Shown here: positions 28,059 through 37,008 of the stretch, in pieces
How the letters are laid out: each line of letters begins with the position of its first letter
Position numbering within the stretch: the first letter of the stretch is position 1
Assembly: GCF_003590335.1 (NCBI RefSeq)
Contig: NZ_MIET01000004.1
Location: 1 to 64,000 of the forward strand
Direction of reading: 5' to 3'
DNA: 64,000 nt
Origin: Pseudoalteromonas sp. MSK9-3
GTDB taxonomy: Bacteria; Pseudomonadota; Gammaproteobacteria; Enterobacterales; Alteromonadaceae
Translations under genes and position numbers: made by a program
The notes under the pieces: model-generated
Database searches by the model: none
What the model saw: the letters and a program-made list of their open reading frames with translations, nothing else
Told to the model about the DNA's origin: nothing

Positions 28059-30053
28059 ATGAATACAAATACACAATTTTTAACTTGGGTATTTTTTGAC
28101 AATACGGATGAATTGCTCGATCTAAGTACAGAAAAAACTACGAAGTTAGAGCCTCAAGTCGCACAGTTGCTGAGGTTATTTATTTACAGTAACGGCACAT
28201 TGCTTACTCGAGATAGCATATTTACACAGATTTGGCCTAACATCGTCGTTGAGCATAACAGCTTATATCAATTGCTAACTAAATTAAGGCGCTTACTCAA
28301 CGACAATCCAAAACAACCAAGGATCATCAAGACCGTGCCTAAAAAGGGCTACCAATTCATAGCTCAAACACAGCCTTATATGCCAAAAAAAATAACGGCC
28401 ACATCGAGTAAAAAGAAGATATTCACTCAGCCTTCATGGTGGAAAATAGCGGTAATTCCTGTCGTGATAGCGTGCGGTAGCGCAATTGCATTTTACTCTC
28501 AAAATACGATAGAAACCCCTAAAGCTCATTATGAAATGTCAGATATGAGTTACGAGCTTGGTCTTGAGTACAACGTTGATGCACATAAAACAAAAGATCT
28601 CATCGCTTATATCAAAGACTTTAACGACCTCGTCTTTAGCAACAAGCAAGGTATGGTATTACATACCATCAAGTTCCCCAGCCGCATCCACCACCCAAGC
28701 TGGCACAATGAGCTCGATTTGATCACATTTTGGCAATACTACCAAGACCAATGCATTCTTCATGTTTATAAGTCTTCAGGTCAGGCTGTGCATCGCTCTA
28801 AAGGGCAAAAATGTAGTCATACTCGGGCATCATCATGGAAATCAAATACACAACTGGTAATAAACTTAGCCGACGATGCACACTTTAAGCCTTTTCATTA
28901 CGATATCAATACAGGATACACCCTTGAAATCCCAATTGCCCTTCAAGACGGAGACTCATTTCAGCACAGCATCACAGCTTGGCAAGGAAAAACTTATTAC
29001 CTGATCACATCAACAGATCATAAAAGCAAATTGATCACATTAGATGGCACTGTACATATGCGGTGGGCGCACCCTATCACCATGCTGACTTACGACCCTA
29101 AGCAACACACTATAATTTCTAATAACTCTGATAAACATCACACGTTGGTATCCACATCAAGAGATGGTCAGCAGCACATTATTGCTAATGTTGTACAAGG
29201 TATATTCACCGACTTATCTGTCGATGCTGCTGGCGATATTTATACTGCAGTAGAAACTTGGCAAGTGAATATTCGTGATAAGGATGAACTCCCTATTTTT
29301 TCAACCACCAGTATTGATTACCTGCCTGTCAGTAACCTGCTTGGTGAAACGGCGTTCATGTCTAAAAGAAGTGGCGTCTGTGAAATCTATTTATACTCTG
29401 ACGATCAAGTTAAACAACTTTCCTATAATCAAGGCTATGAATACGTTAAGCATATAGAATGGCAACCGCAACTCAATCTGCTTCTCACTAACCGTGACAA
29501 AAATGTACTTGTGTATGATAGGCAAGGCAAAGTCAGACAATTTCAACCTGTACAAGCCTCGACTATTGCACAGTTGGGCTGGCATACCAATGAACAGGTG
29601 TGGATATATGATGCCAATTCGCTTTTGACTTATGATCTAACAGGGCAACAACTTAACAATATAACGCTGCAAGTCGATGCCCTTATTTACAATAATCAAA
29701 GTGCTCAGTGGCTCGTGTTTGACGACTATACGTTATATAGCGTACATAGTTTAGCCAGTCTAAACACTCGTGGAGACTGGACCCCAATCAATCGTTTTTC
29801 AAAGCAGCAATATAATCAACTTAGAAACTTCAAGCTGCGAGATAATACCTTATATTGGTTATCTAGTTGGTCTGCGAAGGACTATATTTGGCAACTCCCG
29901 CTAGAGCAAACAACCGTCTCACTTATCAAATCCGATGAGCTGATCTGGCACTACGACATTGCCCAAGATAACTCTTTGAATATTGCAAAAATGGAAGCCA
30001 TTGAAGGTGATATTAAAAAACTCAGTTTACTAAGCTCTCATAACAACCCCTAA
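28059..30053 (+). CDS. CadC/ToxR-like membrane transcriptional regulator, 664 aa
   Basis: Residues about 8-102 form an OmpR/PhoB-type winged helix (EPQVAQLLRLFIYSNGTLLT, then PRIIKTVPKKGYQFIA). A single membrane helix lies at about 128-147. The roughly 515 periplasmic residues show repeated short strands like a degenerate beta-propeller, as in CadC-like regulators with TolB/WD40-like sensors. Such proteins are one-component: periplasmic sensing changes DNA binding across the membrane. It is divergent from the DUF5916 gene with paired direct repeats between them. The signal is unknown. Confidence 0.85.
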   Translation: MNTNTQFLTWVFFDNTDELLDLSTEKTTKLEPQVAQLLRLFIYSNGTLLTRDSIFTQIWPNIVVEHNSLYQLLTKLRRLLNDNPKQPRIIKTVPKKGYQFIAQTQPYMPKKITATSSKKKIFTQPSWWKIAVIPVVIACGSAIAFYSQNTIETPKAHYEMSDMSYELGLEYNVDAHKTKDLIAYIKDFNDLVFSNKQGMVLHTIKFPSRIHHPSWHNELDLITFWQYYQDQCILHVYKSSGQAVHRSKGQKCSHTRASSWKSNTQLVINLADDAHFKPFHYDINTGYTLEIPIALQDGDSFQHSITAWQGKTYYLITSTDHKSKLITLDGTVHMRWAHPITMLTYDPKQHTIISNNSDKHHTLVSTSRDGQQHIIANVVQGIFTDLSVDAAGDIYTAVETWQVNIRDKDELPIFSTTSIDYLPVSNLLGETAFMSKRSGVCEIYLYSDDQVKQLSYNQGYEYVKHIEWQPQLNLLLTNRDKNVLVYDRQGKVRQFQPVQASTIAQLGWHTNEQVWIYDANSLLTYDLTGQQLNNITLQVDALIYNNQSAQWLVFDDYTLYSVHSLASLNTRGDWTPINRFSKQQYNQLRNFKLRDNTLYWLSSWSAKDYIWQLPLEQTTVSLIKSDELIWHYDIAQDNSLNIAKMEAIEGDIKKLSLLSSHNNP

Positions 30054-30060
30054 ATACCCG

Positions 30061-30096
30061 ATAGCCGTCTGCACTGTATGCCCTCGGCTATTTTCT
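30061..30096 (+). terminator. possible terminator after the CadC-like gene
   Basis: ATAGCCG (30061-30067) pairs with CGGCTAT (30085-30091) around a long loop, and is followed by TTTCTC. The loop is long and the T run imperfect. Confidence 0.5.
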
Positions 30097-30142
30097 CATA
30101 TCTCCCACGCTATTGTTTTGTAGGTAAGCACATCAGCACATA

Positions 30143-30174
30143 AGAGATACAGAGATACAGAGATACAGAGATAC
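30143..30174 (+). repeat. octamer tandem repeat, AGAGATAC x4
   Basis: Four perfect head-to-tail copies of AGAGATAC lie in the intergenic space downstream of the tRNA array. No gene or promoter clearly depends on it. Confidence 0.9.
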
Positions 30175-30250
30175 ATCAAGGTAATGAGTTTTCTCAAAGA
30201 AATAAAGAGAGGTAATTATAAGTATATGCTTGAGAAGTATTTAGCATATA

Positions 30251-30327
30251 TGGCGGAGTGGACGGGACTCGAACCCGCGACCCCCGGCGTGACAGGCCGG
30301 TATTCTAACCAACTGAACTACCACTCC
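30251..30327 (-). tRNA. tRNA-Asp(GTC), copy 7 in transcription order
   Basis: A 77-base cloverleaf: GGAGTGG/CCACTCC acceptor stem, GTTCAGTTGGTTAGA D arm, CCGGC-CTGTCAC-GCCGG anticodon arm with GTC, TTCGAGTCC T loop, discriminator G and encoded CCA. It is the last copy of the array; no clear terminator hairpin follows on the minus strand. Confidence 0.97.
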
Positions 30328-30370
30328 GCAGTGGTATATGACGTATTTCGGGCGTCCCCTAGATATCAAA

Positions 30371-30447
30371 TGGCGGAGTGGACGGGACTCGAACCCGCGA
30401 CCCCCGGCGTGACAGGCCGGTATTCTAACCAACTGAACTACCACTCC
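30371..30447 (-). tRNA. tRNA-Asp(GTC), copy 6
   Basis: Identical in sequence to the other six copies, with encoded CCA. The spacer to copy 7 is 43 bases and unrelated to the other spacers. Confidence 0.97.
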
Positions 30448-30475
30448 GCAGAGATATCATTTTTGTTATTTGCAT

Positions 30476-30552
30476 TGGCGGAGTGGACGGGACTCGAACC
30501 CGCGACCCCCGGCGTGACAGGCCGGTATTCTAACCAACTGAACTACCACTCC
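30476..30552 (-). tRNA. tRNA-Asp(GTC), copy 5
   Basis: Identical 77-base gene with anticodon GTC and encoded CCA; 28-base spacer to copy 6. Confidence 0.97.
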
Positions 30553-30582
30553 GCTGAGCAAATAAAATTTCGATTAAGACGT

Positions 30583-30659
30583 TGGCGGAGTGGACGGGAC
30601 TCGAACCCGCGACCCCCGGCGTGACAGGCCGGTATTCTAACCAACTGAACTACCACTCC
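30583..30659 (-). tRNA. tRNA-Asp(GTC), copy 4
   Basis: Identical 77-base gene with encoded CCA; 30-base spacer to copy 5. Confidence 0.97.
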
Positions 30660-30686
30660 TCGACGTTTTAATCTGTGCTTTCCTAT

Positions 30687-30763
30687 TGGCGGAGTGGACG
30701 GGACTCGAACCCGCGACCCCCGGCGTGACAGGCCGGTATTCTAACCAACTGAACTACCACTCC
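30687..30763 (-). tRNA. tRNA-Asp(GTC), copy 3
   Basis: Identical 77-base gene with encoded CCA; 27-base spacer to copy 4. Confidence 0.97.
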
Positions 30764-30800
30764 ACAAAGGAAAAGCGTGCCTTTCGGCGTTTGTAAGGAT

Positions 30801-30877
30801 TGGCGGAGTGGACGGGACTCGAACCCGCGACCCCCGGCGTGACAGGCCGGTATTCTAACCAACTGAACTACCACTCC
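30801..30877 (-). tRNA. tRNA-Asp(GTC), copy 2
   Basis: Identical 77-base gene with encoded CCA; 37-base spacer to copy 3. Confidence 0.97.
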
Positions 30878-30904
30878 ATCATCTCTTACAAATTTTTGAA
30901 TAAT

Positions 30905-30981
30905 TGGCGGAGTGGACGGGACTCGAACCCGCGACCCCCGGCGTGACAGGCCGGTATTCTAACCAACTGAACTACCACTCC
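30905..30981 (-). tRNA. tRNA-Asp(GTC), copy 1 (promoter-proximal)
   Basis: Identical 77-base gene with encoded CCA; first copy behind the promoter at 31024-31052. The locus next to dnaQ corresponds to aspV of E. coli, which has a single tRNA-Asp there. Confidence 0.97.
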
Positions 30982-31023
30982 GCATTATTCTTGCTGTTAG
31001 GTTGCTCCCTGACAGCGGCGTGA

Positions 31024-31052
31024 ATAATACGAATGGACCCCTTTAGAGTCAA
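31024..31052 (-). promoter_or_regulatory. strong sigma70 promoter of the tRNA-Asp array
   Basis: On the minus strand TTGACT (31052-31047) is followed by exactly 17 bases and TATTAT (31029-31024). The next bases, TCACGCCGC, form a GC-rich discriminator, the feature that makes stable-RNA promoters sensitive to ppGpp. The first tRNA starts about 43 bases after the -10 box. Confidence 0.85.
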
Positions 31053-31079
31053 CAGTTTTTTTGTAATTTTCTCGCTTTT

Positions 31080-32441
31080 TTAGTCATCTGACATCGAAAG
31101 GTTCAAAATATCACCTGATTTATCATTTTTTGAGCCATTCGCGTCACGCTTTTCATTCTCAACTTCCAAGTCATCACTTTCAATATCTGACTTTTTCTTA
31201 AATGAAGGTAACTTAAAGGCAAATTTAATGGGTTTATTTTGTACAAAAATACGAATCGCCAACCAACCAATTAATAAAACCACCACATTTCCGAGTGTAA
31301 TGATGATGATCATCGTGCTCGTGCTCATCGAATTTTCTACAATTTCAGGCGCAACTTGATCCATAGCTGATTTTTTGTCCGCCATTGGTAACTCTGGCAC
31401 CTTTTCAATTGGTCGTTCAATTTCAAATTTATACATCGGCAACGTCGCCATAAACTCTCGGCCGTTCACATTTTCTCCAAATGCCGATAGTTCAATGCTG
31501 TACCTACCCCAATCATAATTTTCAATCATGACCTTTCTGTACAATCTTTCTTCTTCATTTAAGGTAAACATTTGTTCTTCACCGTTGGGGTAAAAAATCT
31601 TTCCTTGAAATATCACCGTATCCGGTTTCACAATATCAGGATCTATATGCAGTGTAAGTTCATGCTCTAAGTCTTTATTAGCACCTAACTCTAACTGATA
31701 CGTAAAAGGAGGCTCTGCAATGATGAGTGGCTCTTTAACGACACGGCGCTTTAATATAGGCGTTTCAATAAAGAATTCGGGCTGCCACTCCCCTGCTGGA
31801 AAGCTGAGTTTAAACTCACCGGTAAAAATCCCGTCCATAGGCCGCTCATCAAACTCACGGCCATCATCTCTGAATGCCGTCACACTTTGCGTACCCGCAC
31901 CAAAATTCGCGTAACTGTCATTATTAGTACTAATAAACTCAACAAATAAACTCACTACGTCACGAAAGTAGCCCACTTGAATCGGCTTTCCATCATTGGT
32001 GACTTTTCCGCTTACCTTTAAAGTTTCTCCTCGAAACAGTAATGGTGGCAATGGATCAACATGAAGTTCTATTTCCCCTAGTACCATAATACGGCTGTTT
32101 GGTTGAATACTGCCAACTACTTGCCAAGGACCAGGGGTGGGGTCTGAAATCGTAATGAGGTCGTAGCTTGGTTCATCAAACCAATCTAGCTTTTCATTTT
32201 TAAGGGCTTGCGGTGCATATAGCTTACTGCCGTCAGGCTTTACTAGCACAACAGCTGGCGCACCTCGGGTTCGAAAAAAGAGTAATGTGATCTTGTCGAC
32301 TTTGTGATCAATACGAAAGCGATTGTCTAACAGCGGGATTTCATTAATTTTTCCATTGCGCTGCAACAACGTAATAGACGGCAGCGCGACTGCACTAAAC
32401 CCAATGATTGCCAGCAACACCGCTACAATTAATCGCTTCAT
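31080..32441 (-). CDS. TIGR03503-family membrane-anchored protein, 453 aa
   Basis: A signal sequence (about 1-20) leads into a beta-rich periplasmic region (about 21-370). A membrane helix follows at about 376-398 (TMIIIITLGNVVVLLIGWLA), then a charged cytosolic tail rich in Lys, Glu and Asp. The family is conserved in Shewanella, Vibrio and Pseudoalteromonas without known function. It follows dnaQ by 14 bases on the same strand, so the two are co-transcribed, possibly on into the tRNA array, since no terminator is seen between them. Confidence 0.8.
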   Translation of the reverse strand: MKRLIVAVLLAIIGFSAVALPSITLLQRNGKINEIPLLDNRFRIDHKVDKITLLFFRTRGAPAVVLVKPDGSKLYAPQALKNEKLDWFDEPSYDLITISDPTPGPWQVVGSIQPNSRIMVLGEIELHVDPLPPLLFRGETLKVSGKVTNDGKPIQVGYFRDVVSLFVEFISTNNDSYANFGAGTQSVTAFRDDGREFDERPMDGIFTGEFKLSFPAGEWQPEFFIETPILKRRVVKEPLIIAEPPFTYQLELGANKDLEHELTLHIDPDIVKPDTVIFQGKIFYPNGEEQMFTLNEEERLYRKVMIENYDWGRYSIELSAFGENVNGREFMATLPMYKFEIERPIEKVPELPMADKKSAMDQVAPEIVENSMSTSTMIIIITLGNVVVLLIGWLAIRIFVQNKPIKFAFKLPSFKKKSDIESDDLEVENEKRDANGSKNDKSGDILNLSMSDD

Positions 32442-32455
32442 AGTTTACCTCATTA

Positions 32456-33163
32456 TTATTGCTGCCAAATAGTCTCGCCATCTTTATTAACCACCTTTAA
32501 GCGTTCTTCGTGTGCAATCACTTCATCGGCATTTGCCATAATAACTTTAAGAGGTTGTCTATCTGAACTTAATCTAATTATGTCTCCTTGTTGGTTTTTA
32601 CTGCCCTTTTCATTTCCAGAGGCTAAATTTAGCATCTTTTGCCCACCGGTCATGCCTAAATACACATCAGCCAGTATCTCTGAATCCAGTAAAGCGCCGT
32701 GCAGCGTTCGTTTCGCGTTATCAATATCGTAACGACGACATAATGCATCGAGGTTATTTTTTTGACCTGGGTGTAAATCCCTTGCCATTACTAAAGTATC
32801 AAGCACTTCACAGTATTCGTGTGTCAGTGGGTAACCCTGATTTAATAAAGCAAACTCATGATCCATGAACCCAACATCAAACGGTGCATTATGGATCACT
32901 AATTCAGCCCCTTTAATAAACTCAAAAAACTCTTGAGCAACATCTTGAAAAAGCGGCTTACCTTTTAAAAATTCATTCGTTATACCATGGACATCAATTG
33001 CTTCTTCTTCAATGCTCCTTTGAGGATTGATATAAACATGAAAGTTATTGCCCGTTAAACGTCGATTTACCAGCTCAACGCACCCTATTTCTATAATGCG
33101 GTGACCCGATTTAGGGTCTATACCCGTTGTTTCTGTATCTAGGACTATTTGTCTTTTTAACAT
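32456..33163 (-). CDS. dnaQ: DNA polymerase III subunit epsilon
   Basis: DnaQ is the 3'-5' proofreading exonuclease of the replicase. Exo I is VLDTETTGIDP (Asp9, Glu11), Exo II contains IHNAPFDVGFM (about 94-104), and Exo III contains the TLHGALLDSEILADVY segment (about 153-168) with the catalytic His and Asp. The C-terminal tail would bind the alpha subunit. At 235 aa it is normal. It is divergent from rnhA with 70 bases between starts, the arrangement known from E. coli. Confidence 0.96.
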   Translation of the reverse strand: MLKRQIVLDTETTGIDPKSGHRIIEIGCVELVNRRLTGNNFHVYINPQRSIEEEAIDVHGITNEFLKGKPLFQDVAQEFFEFIKGAELVIHNAPFDVGFMDHEFALLNQGYPLTHEYCEVLDTLVMARDLHPGQKNNLDALCRRYDIDNAKRTLHGALLDSEILADVYLGMTGGQKMLNLASGNEKGSKNQQGDIIRLSSDRQPLKVIMANADEVIAHEERLKVVNKDGETIWQQ

Positions 33164-33233
33164 ATCGTCAGTAACCTAACTTTGCTATTGTTAGCGTTTA
33201 ATATCTTCATTCTACATAAAAACAGGTCAATTC

Positions 33234-33704
33234 GTGCAAAAAACCGTAGAGATTTATACTGATGGGTCATGTTTAGGTAATCCAGGCCCCGGAGGTTATG
33301 GCATTTATATGCGCTATCAAGGCCACGAAAAAGAAGCGAGCCAAGGATATCAACTCACCACCAATAACCGGATGGAAATGCTCGCAGCGACGGTTGCACT
33401 TGAAACACTAAAGCGACCATGTGACATCATATTGTACACAGATAGCCAATATGTAAAACAAGGGATCGAGTCATGGGTGACAAACTGGAAAAAGCGCAAT
33501 TGGCAAACCTCTGCCAAAAAGCCTGTTAAAAACGTAGACCTATGGAAACGCTTAGACGCTGCATGCCAACGTCACACGATTGAATGGAAGTGGGTAAAAG
33601 GTCACAGTGGTAATAAATACAATGAACTGGTTGACGATCTGGCCCGTGATGCCGCATCTGCTGATAACTTACTTCCTGATGATGGTTACCAGCCTGAGAG
33701 TTAA
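33234..33704 (+). CDS. rnhA: ribonuclease HI
   Basis: RNase HI cleaves the RNA of RNA-DNA hybrids. The catalytic residues fall at the E. coli numbering: Asp10 ([16 protein letters not shown]), Glu48 (NNRMEML), Asp70 ([11 protein letters not shown]), His124 and Asp134. The start is GTG at 33234, fixed by this numbering. Its 3' end overlaps the convergent methyltransferase gene by four bases. Length 156 aa. Confidence 0.97.
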   Translation: MQKTVEIYTDGSCLGNPGPGGYGIYMRYQGHEKEASQGYQLTTNNRMEMLAATVALETLKRPCDIILYTDSQYVKQGIESWVTNWKKRNWQTSAKKPVKNVDLWKRLDAACQRHTIEWKWVKGHSGNKYNELVDDLARDAASADNLLPDDGYQPES

Positions 33705-34462
33705 TGTTCATCTGACATCGACTGACGCGTTTGTCTGACCCGCGCGTTTTTTACTGCGGGTGCCCACTTTGGCCGAGCATGCCACTTAGGTTTAATTGGC
33801 GTTAAAGGCGCTACTCGTTTTCTCGCAACCAATAAATAACAGCTTCCCATTGGTTTTAAATAATGACGGCAAAAATGCCGCCAAGGGGCAAAACGAGATA
33901 ATCGACTACCACGGGCCAACGAAGCATGAATAAAGCGCTCATCAGCCAGTATTTCAAAGCCGAGTAAATCAAGCCAATCTTTAACTCGAGCAGGAGTAAA
34001 GAAACGGCCAGACCAAGGCAGCTTTTGCCCACTAAATGGTAAACAATTAGCCAATCCACATAGACTGAAGGGATTAAACCCAGATATAACAATATATCCA
34101 CCGGGGATTAAAGTACGATGTGCTTCACGTAAAATATGATGTGGGTCTGAGTGATATTCTAAACAATGACTCAATATGCAGGCATCAACACTATGCTCTG
34201 AGAAAGGCAGTTCATCAATTTCAGCCACCACACCCACATGCTTTTGAGACAAAGGCGCCACACACACTTGGTGTTTAATGGCACTTTTTGAGGTATCAAG
34301 CTGACCACTCAACCCCCCCAGCTTTAACATATGATAACCAAACATCCGAGTGAGCCACTTGCCCATTCGTCGTTCAATGCCTCCGCGCACGTAATCGCCG
34401 TGAGGAAAATCTTTCCAATCGAGTGGTTTAGGGCCTTGTTGAAAACTTAATGCTGGTTTCAT
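33701..34462 (-). CDS. yafS: class I SAM-dependent methyltransferase, YafS-like
   Basis: The core is a degenerate methyltransferase domain (about 60-150): acidic [38 protein letters not shown], then [12 protein letters not shown]. The glycine-rich SAM loop is weak, as in E. coli YafS, which sits at the same place between gloB and rnhA. The C-terminal 40 residues are rich in Lys, Arg and Pro. Substrate unknown. It overlaps the end of rnhA by four bases and is divergent from gloB. Confidence 0.85.
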   Translation of the reverse strand: MKPALSFQQGPKPLDWKDFPHGDYVRGGIERRMGKWLTRMFGYHMLKLGGLSGQLDTSKSAIKHQVCVAPLSQKHVGVVAEIDELPFSEHSVDACILSHCLEYHSDPHHILREAHRTLIPGGYIVISGFNPFSLCGLANCLPFSGQKLPWSGRFFTPARVKDWLDLLGFEILADERFIHASLARGSRLSRFAPWRHFCRHYLKPMGSCYLLVARKRVAPLTPIKPKWHARPKWAPAVKNARVRQTRQSMSDEH

Positions 34463-34518
34463 CGCTAGAGCTTGCTCGCTATACTATTGCTAACGTTCAC
34501 TTTATAGAGCAATTTACG

Positions 34519-35286
34519 ATGGTGCAAGTAGAGCCAATCAATGCGTTTGATGACAATTACATCTGGGCGGTTCGAGATACAACAAAAAATCAGGTGTGGG
34601 TTGTGGACCCAGGTCAAGCCGAACCTGTACTTTCTTATCTGAAGCAACACGATGCCACACTTGCGGGTATTTTGATCACGCATCATCACTGGGACCACAC
34701 CAATGGCGTCGCTGAGCTCGTTAATGCTTCCTCAGGGATCACTGTTTATGGCCCCGCCCAGTCAAAGTTTAGTGGGATCACCCACCCGCTTGATGCGGGT
34801 GATACTATTGATATATTGGACTTTACCTTAACGATACTACGTACACCGGGACACACTTTAGATCATATCTGTTATACCAATAATACCCTGTGCTTCACTG
34901 GTGATACCCTCTTTAGCGCTGGCTGTGGGCGACTTTTTGAAGGCAGCGCTGAGCAAATGTGGCATTCATTTCAGCAGTTTTCACAATTTAGTGATAGCAC
35001 CCTTATCTATTGTACTCATGAATATACCTCGGCAAACTTGGCATTTGCGGCTGCCGTTGAACCAAATAATGATGATATTAAAGCGCACATAGCGTGGGTA
35101 ACAACACAACGTGCTAAAGGTCTACCAAGTTTGCCCACTAATTTTGGCCTCGAGCGACAGATCAATCCTTTTTTACGTGCTAACTTGGCCCATATGTGTC
35201 ACCAACTTCCTCCTCATTTAGCCAGCGATACGCAACGCCCATGGGATAATTTCTCAGCAATACGCGCTTGGAAAGATGAATTTTAG
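34519..35286 (+). CDS. gloB: hydroxyacylglutathione hydrolase (glyoxalase II)
   Basis: GloB hydrolyses S-lactoylglutathione in methylglyoxal detoxification. The metallo-beta-lactamase motif THHHWDH gives His55, His57, Asp59 and His60; further ligands lie in TPGHTLDH and YCTHEYT. I start at 34519 (MVQVEPINAFDDNYIW, the conserved N-terminus); an upstream ATG at 34450 would overlap the divergent methyltransferase start. Length 255 aa. It is followed by mltD, as in E. coli. Confidence 0.95.
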   Translation: MVQVEPINAFDDNYIWAVRDTTKNQVWVVDPGQAEPVLSYLKQHDATLAGILITHHHWDHTNGVAELVNASSGITVYGPAQSKFSGITHPLDAGDTIDILDFTLTILRTPGHTLDHICYTNNTLCFTGDTLFSAGCGRLFEGSAEQMWHSFQQFSQFSDSTLIYCTHEYTSANLAFAAAVEPNNDDIKAHIAWVTTQRAKGLPSLPTNFGLERQINPFLRANLAHMCHQLPPHLASDTQRPWDNFSAIRAWKDEF

Positions 35287-35370
35287 ACGAGTCACAATCA
35301 AGGCAGCCCTTTAAACTTGGGCTTTTTACAGGTAGTATTGGCGGGTTTTTGCCCAAATATATAAAGAAAT

Positions 35371-36942
35371 ATGACTAAATCACCTATTTTAATTGCACTA
35401 CTTGCCTTGTTGAGTGGCTGCCAAACTTTAACGTCAACATCTGAGGCACCCGAAACGGCTCTTGTGTTAACTAATGCAGCTAGCCCAAGTGAAATAAGCG
35501 ACACCTTACAAAGCGCCATTCAAGAGCCAATTGAAGTAGATGAGCCACCTCCTGTATTTGATGATGTCTGGGAACGTATTCGTTATCAGCTGTCTATTGA
35601 TGTTCCTCAAAATAGGCCTGTGGTTGCCGAACGTAACTATTATCAGCGCCACCAGCGTTATTTAGATAGAATATCAAAGCGTGCTGAGCCTTATTTATAC
35701 TTCATCGTTGAAGAAGTAGAAAAGCGTGAAATGCCCATTGAAATTGCATTGCTGCCCATCGTAGAAAGTGCATTTGACCCATTTGGTTACTCGCATCGCA
35801 GTGCATCAGGCATTTGGCAATTTATGCCACAAACGGGCGAACGCTTTAACTTAAAGCAAAACTGGTGGTATGACGGTCGTCGAGACATTGTGCAGTCTAC
35901 CCGCGCCGCGCTAGACTATTTAACTTATTTACACAAAACCTTAGAAGGTGACTGGCTTAACGCCATTGCTGCCTATAATTCAGGTGAAGGTCGCCTATTA
36001 AGGGCCATTCGTAAAAACCGTAAAAAGCACCTTCCCACTGATTTTTGGTCACTCGATTTACCAAGTGAAACAACAGCCTATGTGCCTAAGCTATTAGCCC
36101 TGTCAGACTTATTAAAGCGCCAAGATGAGTTTAAAGTAACATGGAACCCCATCATCAATGCACAAGTGGTTGATACCATTGACGTAGGCTCTCAGATTGA
36201 TTTAGCCCTCGCCGCTGATATGGCTGATATTACACTCACCGAATTATACCGACTCAACCCAGGCTTTAATCGTTGGGCCACAGACCCTGATGGGCCACAA
36301 ATATTATTGCTACCAGCCGATAAGATTGAATCGTTCAAGGAAAAGCTCGCCTCAACCACGGCGAAAGATCGTTTAAGGTGGCAACACTACGCGGTGAAAA
36401 AAGGCGATACCTTATCGGTTATCGCACAAAAATTTTCGACCAGCTCTAGTGCTATCCAATCTCTTAACAAGCTAGATAGCCATATCATTCGTATTGGTCA
36501 AAAACTTCTCGTGCCATTAAGTGAAGGTGAACTAAAGAGTGAACACTTACCATCACAAGTCAGAATGGCAGTAAACAAAGATAAACAGAGTAAAAAAACA
36601 CACACGGTTAAGAGTGGCGACACCTTGTGGGATATAAGCCGAGAATATGATGTCACCATAAAACAGCTGGCCAGCTGGAATAAGCTTAAAGCTCAGTCGG
36701 TATTACGTTTAGGTCAAAAACTCACGGTTTATCAAAATACCAATAACAAGCCAAAAAGTGGTTTAGTCAGTACCACACGTACCATTACGTACAAAGTACG
36801 TCGTGGTGATTCACTTGCTCGCATTGCCAGTAAATTTAGCCTAACCGTCAAAGAAATCGTCAAATGGAATAACCTTGCCGGTCAAAAATATTTACACCCA
36901 GGCCAAAAGTTAAAGCTCAAGGTAGACGTGAAGCGTACTTAA
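35371..36942 (+). CDS. mltD: membrane-bound lytic murein transglycosylase D
   Basis: MltD cleaves peptidoglycan glycan strands. The N-terminus is a lipoprotein signal (IALLALLSGC, Cys17). The SLT domain (about 105-250) has the catalytic glutamate Glu132 in LLPIVESAFDP, with SASGIWQFMPQTG and AAYNSGEGR after it. Three LysM modules follow at about 342-385, 410-453 and 470-515. At 523 aa it is longer than E. coli MltD (452), matching the extra LysM. A strong terminator follows. Confidence 0.95.
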   Translation: MTKSPILIALLALLSGCQTLTSTSEAPETALVLTNAASPSEISDTLQSAIQEPIEVDEPPPVFDDVWERIRYQLSIDVPQNRPVVAERNYYQRHQRYLDRISKRAEPYLYFIVEEVEKREMPIEIALLPIVESAFDPFGYSHRSASGIWQFMPQTGERFNLKQNWWYDGRRDIVQSTRAALDYLTYLHKTLEGDWLNAIAAYNSGEGRLLRAIRKNRKKHLPTDFWSLDLPSETTAYVPKLLALSDLLKRQDEFKVTWNPIINAQVVDTIDVGSQIDLALAADMADITLTELYRLNPGFNRWATDPDGPQILLLPADKIESFKEKLASTTAKDRLRWQHYAVKKGDTLSVIAQKFSTSSSAIQSLNKLDSHIIRIGQKLLVPLSEGELKSEHLPSQVRMAVNKDKQSKKTHTVKSGDTLWDISREYDVTIKQLASWNKLKAQSVLRLGQKLTVYQNTNNKPKSGLVSTTRTITYKVRRGDSLARIASKFSLTVKEIVKWNNLAGQKYLHPGQKLKLKVDVKRT

Positions 36943-36956
36943 CTGACGCGAATAAA

Positions 36957-36988
36957 TGCAAAAGGCACGATACCCCGTGCCTTTTGCA
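36957..36988. terminator. bidirectional terminator (mltD / yqcA)
   Basis: TGCAAAAGGCACG and CGTGCCTTTTGCA form a perfect 13-bp stem with a six-base loop between the convergent mltD and yqcA genes. Confidence 0.85.
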
Positions 36989-37008
36989 TACGATACACTC
37001 CGCTGAAT

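Noticed and set aside
28079..28100. Near-identical 21-base match (TAACTTGGGTATTTTTTGAC) to 38488-38508
   Set aside because: One copy codes in the CadC-like gene, the other is antisense to the yqcC start. No common function; treated as chance.
30184..30624. 146-codon frame with repeats like AEWTGLEPATPGVTGRYSNQ
   Set aside because: This is antisense tRNA-Asp read as protein, a well-known annotation artefact. The same holds for the minus-strand frames with VVQLVRIPACHAGG.
30251..30981. Seven regular repeats with unique spacers, CRISPR-like at first glance
   Set aside because: The repeats are 77 bases and fold as complete tRNA-Asp genes; there are no cas genes.
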